DNA from: Platerodrilus igneus
Taxonomy: Eukaryota; Arthropoda; Insecta; Coleoptera; Lycidae
Reading direction: 5' to 3'
NCBI GenBank assembly: GCA_036346225.1
Contig: JARFIW010001469.1
Coordinates: 11,626,001 to 11,690,000 of the forward strand
DNA: 64,000 nt
Positions 45,505 through 56,340 of the stretch are shown here, in pieces (the stretch's first letter is position 1; each line of letters begins with the position of its first letter). The notes beneath the pieces were generated by a model. It had not been told where the DNA came from. It did not search any database and worked only from the letters and a program-made list of their open reading frames with translations. A program made the translations under genes and the position numbers.

Positions 45505-47546
45505 TATAGGAAGACCTAGACCAAACTATATTAGTCAAATTATTAGAAATTTAGGTTGTGAAGGGTATGTAGAGCTTTTTAGATTAGCACAGAATAGAAA
45601 AGAAGTTAGAGCTGCATCAAACCGACCTTAAGTAAGGTCGAAAACAAAATGATGATGATGTGATATATTGTGAAAAATTTAATGATTTTAGTGATTTAGT
45701 TTCAAAATACCTATCGAGCTCAGAAAATGATAGTCGCGGTATAAGTGGTAAGAGCATTTATATAAGATAATGAAACTATAACCACTAAATTTTTTTAAAC
45801 TTAATATTTTAACTTTTTTAGATACCAGTAATATTTCTGACCAACACCCACTAATGGGAGATGTTGACGATATACAGGACCTCCAACCAACACTATCAAA
45901 TATTTACAAATATTATAATTTAACCTATTCAGTACCGATTATACAATATATATATTCAATTCCATAGGTTGGCTATGTACACCTTTGTGTGTATAGTATA
46001 AATATGAATTTCTGTTTACGTTTATCGGCGTTATAATTTGAACCTTTTACTAAGTCCTGTATTGTTGATTGCGAGCAACAAGACCATATAGAGGATATAT
46101 GTTATAATATTTTGGTGCTAGGGCACTGGAAGTGTTAATACCTTTCCATATTATTTACTGACACTTATTCATCGATTTTCAGCTACTGGTCCCTATACTC
46201 CCGTTGATGAACTACTTATAGACAATAATACATTAAACCAGTCCAGTATTTTACCAGAACCACAAGCAGTGTCTGTGGCTGTGTCGCCGCCGAATAGATC
46301 TAGAAAACATATACGAAATGAAAAACACAGACAAGTTAATAAACGAAAATCCACAGAAATTCTGGAAAAAAATACATCACCAAAAAAAGTGTCTTAGTAC
46401 CTAGAAAACAATTTAATAACGCAGATTGCGAATGTCCGAAAAAATGTTATATTCTATTTACAGAATGTGAAAGAAAGAATATGTTTCAGTTATTCCGGGA
46501 GCTCCAAAATTATGTCGCATGAAATAGGTATCATCTCTATGGTCTAGTTAAATCAAATAGAGTGAATAGAAAACGTCCAAAGGATGGCTCAAACTAGTTT
46601 TAAATACTTCCTATAGAGTTTGAACAAAACCCAGGTTGTGTGCAAGAAATATTTTTGACTACATTCCAAATAAGCAACGGACGACTATATAGGTGCATTT
46701 CCAAAAAAGAGCCATCTGGGTGTAACGGACGACGTGGAACGATGAGTTCAAGAAAATTAGATGACGTGGATATTGTGGCGCACATAAAAAGTTTTACTGT
46801 GTATCAAAGTCACTATTCCAGACTGAAAAATCCTAATCACAAATATCTTAATAGTGATCTAACTGTTAAAAAAATTCACCAAAGAAACTTAAGTATTAAT
46901 ACCAAGTATTCAACACAAAATTTAATTTGCATTTAAGCCTCCGTATCAAGATCCTTGTAAGCTGTGTGATGAGTTTGAACTTAAGCTAAAACTACAGATA
47001 ACAACGAGCTAAAAAAAGAATTAGGCTTGCAAAGAGAATTACATCTGCGAAAAGCAGAGGCAATGAGAGAGTCTCAGGAAGGATTAAAAAAAAGTGAATG
47101 ACGCCTACATTGTGACTTACGATTTATAAAAAACTTTTCCGTATTCAAAGATTACCGTTTCTGTTTCCTATCATAAAAGAATTTATATTTATTTAATCTA
47201 AATATACACTGTGAGGATAATCAAATAGGGTACATGTATGTAAAGGCCATTTCGAATGGCTGTGCACCTTGCCGAAGTTCTAGATTACTAGAACAGGTGA
47301 AATGGCTTGCGTGTTCTAATGAGCTAAAGAGTGAAACTATAGGTCCAACCAAAGTAGTAGGGGCGTTAGTGAGGAACCGGACTAAGGCAGGTCCCCGAAA
47401 AAGGGCAGCGACTCTTTCGGTACTTAAATTGGCAGAGACCATAGGGGTCGGAATGGCAGTCTAAGACACACTGCCGCGATGTGGAAGGCAACGAGAAACC
47501 ACCACATTACCTCCCAAGTACACAACTTACTTAAATTGTAATAAAC

Positions 47547-48446
47547 ATGATGGCATTCTTTGGGCTAAAAGATTCCGGAGTTAAAATACTCCCCCATTCA
47601 GATCTCCGGGAGAGGACTACTTCGGAGGATGCGATCGAAAATTTCAGAATAAGAGTCGGGAACATTTTGCGAGTCGGAACGTGGAATGTTAGAAGTATGA
47701 AGCAAGTAGGTAAGCTAGAGAAACTAAAAATAGAAATGAATAGGTTAGCACTAGACATAGTAGAGATCAGCGAAGTTCGGTGGCCAGAGGCAGGGGACTT
47801 TTGGAGTGGAGACTTCGGGGTAATTCATACAGGAGCAGAGGAAGGAAATTCGGGTGTGGGGATAGTTATGTGGAAATAGCTAGGATACTGTGTAGAAAAT
47901 TACGTACAAAAGAACGAAAGAGTACTCATGGTTAGATTAGAATCTAAACCGATAAACATAGTAATAATACAAGTATATTTGCCTACCTCTAGATACAGGG
48001 ACGAAGAGGTAGAAGCGATCTTCAAAAATATCGAAGACATTAAGATACGTAAAAGGACATGAAAATTTAATAATTACGGGGATTTTAATGCAATGGTAGG
48101 TGAGGGTAGGGAAGGAGCGGTAATAGGTTTATTAGGTTTAGGCACGAGAAACAAAAGTGGAAAAAGGCTGGTAGAATTTTGCGACAAGAACAAATTAATC
48201 ATCACAAACACATTATTTCAACATCATGCTAGAAGACGATATACGTGGAAGATGTCAGGAGATATAGGAAGATATCAAATAGATTACATTTTTGTTAGAC
48301 AACGGTTTAGGAATCAAGTAAAAGACTGTAGAAGCTACCCAGAAGCAGATATAGACACTGACCACAATATCGTAAATATGAAGGCCGTACTTAAATTTAA
48401 AATTTTGAAAAAATGTAACGGAGAAAGGCACTTTGACTTTGAGTAA
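47547..48446 (+). pseudogene. LINE C endonuclease domain
   Basis: Starts MMAFFGLKDSGVKILPHSDL, then NILRVGTWNVRSMKQVGKL, ISEVRWPEAGDFWSGDF, VQVYLPTSRY, RYTWKMSGDIGRYQIDYIFV and IDTDHNIVNMK. These are the metal-binding and phosphate-contacting landmarks of AP-type LINE endonucleases. A stop at 47877 (TAG) and small indels near 48050-48090 break it. The DFN motif is visible as GDFNAM. Inactive in this copy. Confidence 0.8.
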
Positions 48447-48788
48447 CTAAAAGATAAAGATATCCAAGAAAGATTTGAAAAAAGTCAAATGAATTGCTGA
48501 AAGATATCGGGAAAGTATCTGATACTAAGGAAGTAGAAACAGAATGGAATAACATTAAAAAAGCCTAAACATGGCGGCCAGAGATATTTTGGGGTATACA
48601 CAAAAAGAAGATAAACCATGGATAACAAAGGATATCCTGAATTAATAGAAGAAATACGAAAATACAAATATAAATCAGACGCAACAGGAAAACAGAGATA
48701 CAAACCCATAAAATGGGAAATTATTCGCAAATGCAGGAAAGCTAAAAAACAATGGATTGATGAAAAATGCTAAGAGGTACAAACTAAG

Positions 48789-50500
48789 ATGGAAATAGGA
48801 AAGACAGATGAAGCATACGAACTTATTAGAATCAATTTTAGTGATATAAAACTTTATAGCAAAAATATAAAAGACGCGGGAGGAAATTTCATTATAGAAT
48901 ACGTAGAAAAAGTGGATAGAGGGCAAGAATATATAAAGAATTTATATGCAGAAGAGGAACTAACCGCTTTAGAATTGGAATCAGACATTGAAACTGATGA
49001 CTTGGGATATCCTATACTTAGAGATGCGTTTGAATTAGCATTAAAGGGTCTGAAAGTAATAAGGCGTCGGGTACAGATAAGGTGCAAACAGACATTCTAA
49101 AAGCCGCTTCCAACTTGTATGCTATATGTATGAGACAGGCGAGATACCCAAAAATTTCAAACGTAACATCATAGTAACTATACCAAAAAAGAGAGGGGAG
49201 AATAGATGTGAAAACTTTCAAACAATAAACTAGACAGCACACGTGTCAAAACTATTAACAAGAATTGTACAAAGACGAATGGAAAAACGAGCTGAAGAAA
49301 TACTAGGAGAAGATCTATTTGGATTTAGGCGAAACAGGGGAACACGGGATGCTATTTTAACTCTGAGAGTGATAATGGAGAAGACAATAGAAAAAGGGGA
49401 AAGCGTGTATATAGGGTTTGTAGATCTAGAAAAAGCATTCGACAATGTAAAATGGAAAAAAATATTCGAAATACTCAAAAAGATTGGAATGAGTTATAGG
49501 GATAGACGAATAGTACATAGCTTATACAAAGAGCAAACAGCAGTAATAGAATTAGAGCAGGAACGTAGAGAAGTAAATATTAGGAAAGGGGTGACACAGG
49601 GATGTGCCCTATCCCCATTAATTTTTAATTTGTACATTAAAGAGGCAATGAACACTGTCAAATGCAGGAAGACATTTGGAATTACTATGCAGGGACAGAA
49701 AATTGGTATGCTTAGATTTGCAGATGATATAACGGTATTAGCATCTAGCAAGGAAGAGTTAGAAGCTGCTCTTAATAAAATGGAAACGGTTCTAACAGAG
49801 AGATACGGTATGAAAATCAACAAAAATAAAACTAAAGTCATAGCATGCAAAGGAGGGGAAAATAAATCAAAAACAAAAATACCAATAGGTAATAAAAACT
49901 TACAAGGGGTTAAAAATTTTTGCTACCTAAGAACCTAAATAACGCAATATGGGAAAAGCACAAAAGATATAAAATAAAGATTAGCACAAGGTCGTGCTAC
50001 ATTTAACAAGAAAAGGCAACTACCGTGTTCAAAGACAACAAACATAGAAACAAGGAAAAGATTGCTTACAACATATGTGTGGAGCACAGCACTGTACGGC
50101 TGTGAAGCTTGGACAGTAAGAGAAGCGGACAAGAAAAAGGTAGGAAGCCTTTGAAATGTGGTGCTACATACTTATCATGAAGATATCATGGACAGACAAA
50201 GTTTAGAACAAAGAGGTACTAAAAATGGTAGGAGAAGAAAGAAATATGTGGAAAACGGTAAAAAAGAGGAGAGATAGGATGATAGGTCACATACTACGGC
50301 ATGAGGGAATAGGGCGGAATATATTAGAAGCAAAGATAGAAAAAAAGAGAAATAAGGTAGACCTAGGTTAGACTACTGCACCCAGATAGTGAAAGATGTA
50401 GGCTGTAGAAATTTCAGGGAAATCAGTAGGCTAGCTCAGCATAGAAATCAATGGAGGAACGCATCCAACCAGTCCCAAGATAGATAAACTAATGACGAAA
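48789..50500 (+). pseudogene. LINE C reverse transcriptase and C-terminus
   Basis: Polymerase landmarks: EILGEDLFGFRRNRGTRDAI, FVDLEKAFDNVKW, RKGVTQGCALSPLIFNLYI and the catalytic MLRFADDITVLASSKEELEA, then RYGMKINKNKTKVIACKGGE. The polymerase core is open from 49243 to 49938. Earlier sequence (48789-49100) and the C-terminal tail are shifted or stopped. It would copy its own RNA at the nicked target if intact. Confidence 0.8.
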
Positions 50501-50524
50501 AGATAACTGTACTTAAGCATGATG

Positions 50525-51470
50525 ATTATTATAAGCAACTACAAGAATTGGTTGGGCAATGTTCTCGAATAAAGTTAATTGTGTGAAAGAATTTACTGGA
50601 AAACTATTATTTCGGCAAATATCTAAGTGTTGGGGATCTTGTCAGCCACAGGCTGCTTAACCCCCTTCACATACCACTGAATCTCGCTGAAATGGGGCAT
50701 ATTGATAGAAAACAATAGAAAGGAAACCGAGCTGTATATAAGCTTTGTAAAAATTTCAGGTAACTGTGTAGGCTAGTTCAGAACATAAATAATTGTAGGA
50801 ACGTGTCCAACCAGTTTTGATACTGAAAATCTAATAACAAAAAGATAGGCCCAGATAAATCTGATGATTAGTATATACAACTACAGGTGTTGGTTGTGAA
50901 ATATCTACAACTAATGTTGACTGTGTGAAAAGATATATTAGAAAAAATATTAAATCGGCAAATGTTCAAGTGCTGGGGGAACTTGGCAGCCATAAGCTGC
51001 TTACCCCCCTTCACAACCACTGAATGTCGGAGAAATAGGGTATATAATTGTAAAACAATAGAAGGGGACCAACCTGCATCTAACAAGAAAGAACAGCGCC
51101 TATGATGAAAGACAACAAACATAGAGACAAGAAGAAAGTTGTTGAAAGCATATGTGTAGAGCACAGTACAGTATGCCTATAAAATACGGACAGTAGGAAA
51201 AGCAGACAGAAAAACGGTAGCAATCTTTTAGAATGTTGTGCTTAAGATGTATGTGGATGATAACATGGACAGACAAAGTTAATAACAAATAGGTTATAGA
51301 AATAGTAGGGGAATAAAGATATCTGTGGAAAAAAATTGGAGAAATAGAAGGGCAGAATACGTTCTAAGGCATTTTTGGGGAATAGTATGGGATATCTTAC
51401 AAGCGGAGATAGGAAAAAGTAGGTAGATGTAAACCTAGATCAGATAGTGACACTATGTTTTAATTTGCTG
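50525..51470 (+). mobile_element. LINE 3' modules after copy C
   Basis: In order: UTR block (50525-50732), short coding end (50733-50850), UTR block again (50870-51075), and RT C-terminal piece (51090-51450). The same order occurs at 23270-24965, where two SINEs interrupt it at the point matching 50733. All coding pieces contain stops. Confidence 0.7.
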
Positions 51471-51859
51471 AACATGAATCTCAAAATCAGTCAGTGTAAC
51501 AATGGTCCAAGTCTAATTTTCTTTGTTAGACCAATTTTTTTGCATTTACAATACTAGTATCTGCTTTTCATGAGGTCTTTATAAAACAATATTTATTTTT
51601 GACAACAAATAATTAAAATACAATTAGAATCTATCCTTGATTTTTTTATTGTTAATATTTCACAAACCCTTCAATATCTCAAGATCTGCAGTAGTGGAGT
51701 TAGCCCATTATTATTCTATGCACCTCAGATATATCTACAGTACGTTATTGTGGTTAGATTAAAAATTTAAATTGTAATTTTGTTTAATAATATTTATGCG
51801 TACTTTTAATGAAAACATAATTTTATAATAGTCTTATATTGATGCTTTCACCACCAATG
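51471..51859. other. Unassigned AT-rich sequence
   Basis: No recognised feature; it ends at the TA of a mariner end. Confidence 0.5.
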
Positions 51860-52141
51860 TACGAGGGTAATGTGAAAAGTTCTCGGCCTACAATGAAAGA
51901 CTGCAATTTTCAGTAAAAAAAGATTTTATTTTTCTACATAATCCCCCTTAACTTCAACTCACTTGGTCCAGCGTTTCTCCAGCATCAGTATTCCTTCCCG
52001 GAAGTGAGAGTCTAAAAGGCTGTGAAAATATTCGTCTACGGTCCTCTCAACTTCTACATTGGACATGAAGCGCTTCCCAGAAACAAATTTTCTTCAAGTT
52101 TGGGAACAAATAGAATTTTGAGGACGCCAAGTTAGGGGAAT
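51860..52141 (-). mobile_element. Mariner fragment (3' part with one TIR)
   Basis: Starts TACGAGGGTAATGTGAAAAG and matches the first 275 bp of the mariner at 39994. Similarity ends at 52141, where the 3' end of LINE D begins. No second end was found nearby. Confidence 0.8.
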
Positions 52142-52197
52142 ACACATTTCCCTGAAATTTCTACAGCCTACATCTTTCACTATCTGTGTGCAGTAGC

Positions 52198-54990
52198 CTA
52201 ACCGAGGTCTACCTCTACTTTTCTTTTTCCTATCTCTGCTTCTAATATATTCCGGACTATCCACTCATGCTGTAGTATGTGGCCTATCATCCTGTCTCTC
52301 GTATTTTTTACCGGTTTCCACATATTTCTTTCTTCCCCTACCATTTTTAGTACCTCTTCGTTCTTAACTTTGTCTGTCCATATCTTCATCATACGTCTGT
52401 AGCACCACATTGCAAAGGCTTCTACCTTTTTCTTGTCCACTTCTCCTACTGCCCAGGCTTCACAGCCGTACATTGCTGTGTTCCACACATATGTTTTAGG
52501 CAATCTTTTTCTTGTTTCTATGTTTGTTGTCTTTGAACACAGTAGTTGTTTTTCTTGTTAAATGTGGCACGACCTTGTGCTAATCTTTATTTTATATCTT
52601 TTACGCTTTTCCCATCTTGCATTATTTGGTTTCCTAGGTAGCAGAAAACCTGAACCTCTTGTAAGTTCTAGTTCCCTACTTGTATTCTTGTTTTTGATTT
52701 ATTTTCCCCTCCTTTGCATACTAGTGCTTTAGTTTTATTTTTGTTAATTTTCATACCGTATCTCTGTTAGAACCGTTTCCATTTCATTAAGAATAGCTTC
52801 TAACTCTTCCTTGCTAGATGCTAATACCGCTAAATCGTCTGCAAATCTGAGCATATCAATTTTTTGTCCCTGCGTAGTAATTCCAAATGTCTTCCTGCAT
52901 TTGACAGTATTCATTCCCTCTTCAATATACAAGTTAAAAATTAATGGGGATAGGACACATCCCTGCCTCGCCCCTTTCCTAATGTTTACTTCTCTGCGTT
53001 ACTGCTCTAGTTCTATTACTGCTGTTTGCTCCTTGTATAAGCTATGTACTATTCGTCTATCCATCCCAATCTTTTTTAGTATTTCCAACATTTTTTTCCA
53101 TTTTACATTGTCGAATGCTTTTTCCAGATCTACAAACCCTATATACACGCCTTCCACTTTTTTGTATTATTTTCTCCATTATCACTCTCAGAGCTAAAAT
53201 AGCCTCCCGTGTTCCCCTGTTTCGCCTAAACCCAAATTAATCTTCTCTTAGTATTTCTTCTGCTCGTTTTTCCATTCGTCTTTGTACAAGTCTAGTTAAT
53301 ATTTTTGACACGTGTGCTGTCTTATTGTTCAAAAATTTTCACATCTATCTGCGCAATTCTTTTTTGGTATAGTAACTATGATGCTACGTTTGAAATCTTT
53401 GGGTATCTCGCCTGTCTCATACATATAGCTTACAAATTGGAGGAGACGTTCTGTTACTGCTTACCCAGCGGCTTTTCGAGTTACTGCTTGCATCTTATCA
53501 GTACCAGGCGCCTTACCATTTTTCAGACCCTTTAATGCTAATTCAAACTCATCTCTAAGTATAGAATATCCCAAGTCATCATTTTCAATATCTGATTCCT
53601 GTTCTAATGCTGTTAGTTCTTCCCCTGCACATAAATTCCCTATATATTCTTGCCATCTATCCACTTTCTCTAAATTTTCTATAATGACGATTCCTCTCGC
53701 TTCCTTTATATCTTTGCTATACGGTTTTATATCCTTAAAATGGATTCTAATTGGTTTGTATGCTTTATCTGTCTTTCCTACTTCCATTTTAGTTTGTACC
53801 TCTTTGCACTTTTCATCAATTTATTGTTCTTTAGCTTTCCTGCATTTGCAAAGAATTTCCCATTTTATGGCTTTGTATTTCTGTTTTCCTGTTTTATCTG
53901 ATTTATCTTTGTATTTTCGTCTTTCTTCTATCAAATTCAGGATCTCCTTTGTTATCGATGGTTTCTTTTTGTGTATAGCCCAGAATATCTCTGTCCGCCA
54001 TGTCTAGGCTGGATTTAATGTTATTCCATTCTGTTTCTACTTCCTTAGTATCAGATATTTTCCCGATATCTTCTAGCAATTCATTTGACATTTATTCGAA
54101 TCTTTCTTGAATATCTTTATATTTTACTTTCACAAAGTCAAAGTGCCTTTTTCCGTTCCTTTTTTCAAATTCTTAAATTTAAGTGCGGCCTTCATAATTA
54201 CGATGTGTTTATATCTGCTTCTGGATAGCTTCTACAGTCTTTTACTTGATTCCTAAATCGCTGTCTAACAAGAATGTAATCTATTTGATATCTTCCTATA
54301 TCTCCTGGCATCTTCCACGTATATCGTCTTCTAGCATGATGTTGAAATAATGTGTTTGTGACGATTAAATTGTTCTTGAGCAATATTCTACCAGCCTATT
54401 ACCCCTGTCGTTTCTCGTGCCTAAATCAAATAAACCTACTACCGCCTTCCCTACCTGCACCATTAAAATCCCCTGTGATTATTAAATTTACATGTCTTCG
54501 ATATCTTTGTAGATCGCTTCCACCTCTTCGTCACTGTAGCTAAAGGTGGGCATGTATACTTGTATTATTACTGTGTTTACCGGTTTAGATGCTAATCTAA
54601 CCATGACTACTCTTTCGTTCTTTTGTAAGTAATTTTCTACACAGTATCCTATCTTATATCGCATAACTACGCCACACCCAAATTTCCTTCCTCTGCTCCT
54701 GTATGAATTACCCTGAAGTCTCTACTCCAAAAGTCCCCCCACCTCTGGCCACCAAACTTCGCTGATCCCTACTATGTGTAAGGCTAACCTATTCATTTTC
54801 ATTTTTAGGTTCTCTAGCTTACCCACTTTCGTCATACTTCTAACATTCCACGCTCCAACTCGCAAAATGTCCCCGACTCTTGTTCTGAACTTTCCGAAGT
54901 AGTCCCCCCCCCCCTGAGATCCGAATGGGGGACTATTTTAACTCCGAAATCTTTTACCCCAGAGAATGCCATCATGTTTATTTCAATTTA
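52198..54990 (-). pseudogene. LINE D endonuclease-reverse transcriptase
   Basis: Fragments in order on the minus strand: endonuclease near 54850-54200 (with YTWKMPGDIGRYQIDYILV), the linker with MEVGKTDKAYKPIRI at 53787, an entry segment at about 53590-53470, the polymerase core with GITTQGQKIDMLRFADDLAV at about 52880, and the tail YGCEAWAVGEVDKKKVEAFA near 52470. The catalytic FADD is intact, but the frame is interrupted repeatedly, so the copy is dead. Confidence 0.8.
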
Positions 54991-55011
54991 ACTACGCTGT
55001 GTACTTGAGAG

Positions 55012-55291
55012 GCGTCGCCGTGGATCAATGTAGTAAGCGTAAGACTTCGGATCCCAAGGAACTGGGTTCGAATCCCGACACGGCCAACTGCTTGAAAAAT
55101 GGTAGGTGAGCCTCGTTCGGATGAGAGGTTAAATGGAGGTCCCGTGTGTGAGTGTTGTCATGCACGTTAAAGATCCCTACCTTGCTTGGAACGGCAAGGG
55201 TTCGGCAAAATTTTAAATTTCCAGGCAACAAAAAACTCGCCTCCTGGCCAATGTAGTACATTCGGGTGGAGCATTGGAAATGTAAGTGAAA
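55012..55291 (+). mobile_element. Complete tRNA-derived SINE in LINE D
   Basis: Head GCGTCGCCGTGGATCAATGT, B box GGGTTCGAATCCCG, body GATGAGAGGTTAAATGGAGG and CACGTTAAAGATCCC, tail GGGTGGAGCATTGG. Flanked by the 14-bp duplications at 54998-55011 and 55292-55305. It shares its head with the SINE at 13811 and its body with the pair at 23565. Confidence 0.9.
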
Positions 55292-55578
55292 TGTGTACTT
55301 GGGAGATAATGTGGTGCTTTCCCGTTACTTTCCACATCGCGGTAGTGTGTCTTAGACTGCCATCCCGACTCCTATAGTCTCTGCTACTCTAAGTACCGTA
55401 AGAGCTGCTACCCTCTTTCGGGGACCTGGTCTTAGTCTGGTTCCTCACTAACGACCCTACTACTTTGGTTGGACCTGTAATTTGGCTCTTTAGCTCATTA
55501 GAACACGCAAGCCATTTCACCTGTTCTAGTAAACTAGAACTTTGGCAAGGTGCAGATCCATTCGAAATGGTCATAATT

Positions 55579-55645
55579 TCCAAGTAAACAAAACTCGCTT
55601 CCTGACCAATGTAGTAACTCCGGGTGCAGCATTGGAAAATCAAAT
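55579..55645 (+). mobile_element. SINE 3' tail fragment
   Basis: Only the tail (ACTCGCTTCCTGACCAATGT to GCAGCATTGGAAAATC) is present, directly after the LINE D 5' end. Confidence 0.65.
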
Positions 55646-55739
55646 GTACTCTATTCCGCAGAAAAGCCAATAACTCTTTAATTCCCCTCAAATTTATGAA
55701 AACTTTGTGTGAACAATTACATCATATGTACCAATTTGC

Positions 55740-56340
55740 AGAATTAATAACAATACTCGAGTTGCTGCATAAACATGGAAATGTAAAGAAATAGTTTTCA
55801 ATTGTTCATCCTGTGTGGTAAGTCAAAGAATGTAAGCTGTAGATTGTTAACGCATTTTGAAATTGTCTGTATATTTTTTAAATGATATTCCAAGTTTATA
55901 AACGTACAATTAAAATATCTGTGGACTATAGAATTCTAATGGCGTTTCTTGTTAGAGCTAAATGTATAAATAAGGGACGTAAATCAGATACTTATACAAA
56001 ACGACAATTAGGTAATATCCTTTTCTTTAATGCTTGTAAGCCTGGTTTAGATCATCTCAACTGTCCAAAATGATTTATATTAAATGTATAGAAAACAATT
56101 CGGACAACTGAGTGAAATTATTCTATAAAACTGATAATGACGATTAAAAAGATGTGTACATAATTACGTCAAACATCTTGAATTGTGGAAATGATTAAGG
56201 TTGTGTCATTGTAATTAAAAACAAATGATAATGCAACATTCAGTTGCGACGTATCTAAAAATTACTACATGGAATTACTACGAATACGAATGAACTCAAG
56301 TTCAAGTTTCAACCCCACCCCAATTGAATGCGTTCATGAA
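55740..56340. repeat. Old dispersed repeat, copy 2
   Basis: Collinear but strongly diverged from 25830-26745. Examples: AATGTAAGCTGTAGATTGTT and AACTGATAATGACGATTAAA. Confidence 0.55.

Larger units (their letters stand above)
42023..45659 (+). mobile_element. CFDP2-type LINE, family 2, complete insertion (copy E)
   Basis: Bounded by the 12-bp target duplication GTGATATATTGT (42011-42022 and 45660-45671), with the tail ATGATGATGATG at the 3' end. The 5' leader has TTATCGTAAAAGGCGACTAA, a leader style I have met in arthropod LINEs. One ORF codes for endonuclease and reverse transcriptase. The first 3' end lies near 45240, then 250 bp of unrelated sequence, then a second, diverged 3' end (45505-45659). 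Protein identity to copies A-D is moderate, so this is a separate family. Confidence 0.85.
42004..47110 (+). pseudogene. Fragment of a multi-exon arthropod multicopy gene, probably transposon-derived; split by LINE E
   Basis: Skipping LINE E, the frame reads GFAVIYC then EKFNDFSDLVSKYLSSSEND up to a donor GTAAGAG near 45748. The next exon starts after TTTTTTAG near 45822 (DTSNISDQHPLMGDVDDIQD), and a third follows CGATTTTCAG near 46182. After a frame change the sequence shows ADCECPKKCYILFTECERKN, VQEIFLTTFQISNGRLYRC, SHYSRLKNPNHKYL and CKLCDEFELKLK. I recognise this cysteine pattern and SHYSR/KYL order from abundant uncharacterised insect proteins, probably mobile, but cannot name a family. 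Several stops, for example near 46530, show decay. Confidence 0.5.
47228..50520 (+). mobile_element. CFDP2-type LINE, copy C, full length but broken
   Basis: The longest uninterrupted copy of family 1, from the 5' leader (AAAGGCCATTTCGAATGGC) to the C-terminal coding end. It serves as the reference against which copies A, B and D were aligned. Beyond the end, a 3' UTR and further LINE 3' pieces continue to 51470. No target duplication was found, partly because the 3' end is not a clean poly(A). Confidence 0.85.
52143..55578 (-). mobile_element. CFDP2-type LINE, copy D, with a SINE in its 5' leader
   Basis: Runs on the minus strand from the 5' leader (55578, with ATTCGAAATGGTC) to the coding end at 52143. 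The minus-strand catalytic motif KIDMLRFADDLAVLASSKEE is at about 52800-52862. The SINE 55012-55291 interrupts the leader and left a 14-bp duplication, TGTGTACTTGAGAG/TGTGTACTTGGGAG. Many stops and frame changes. Confidence 0.85.
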
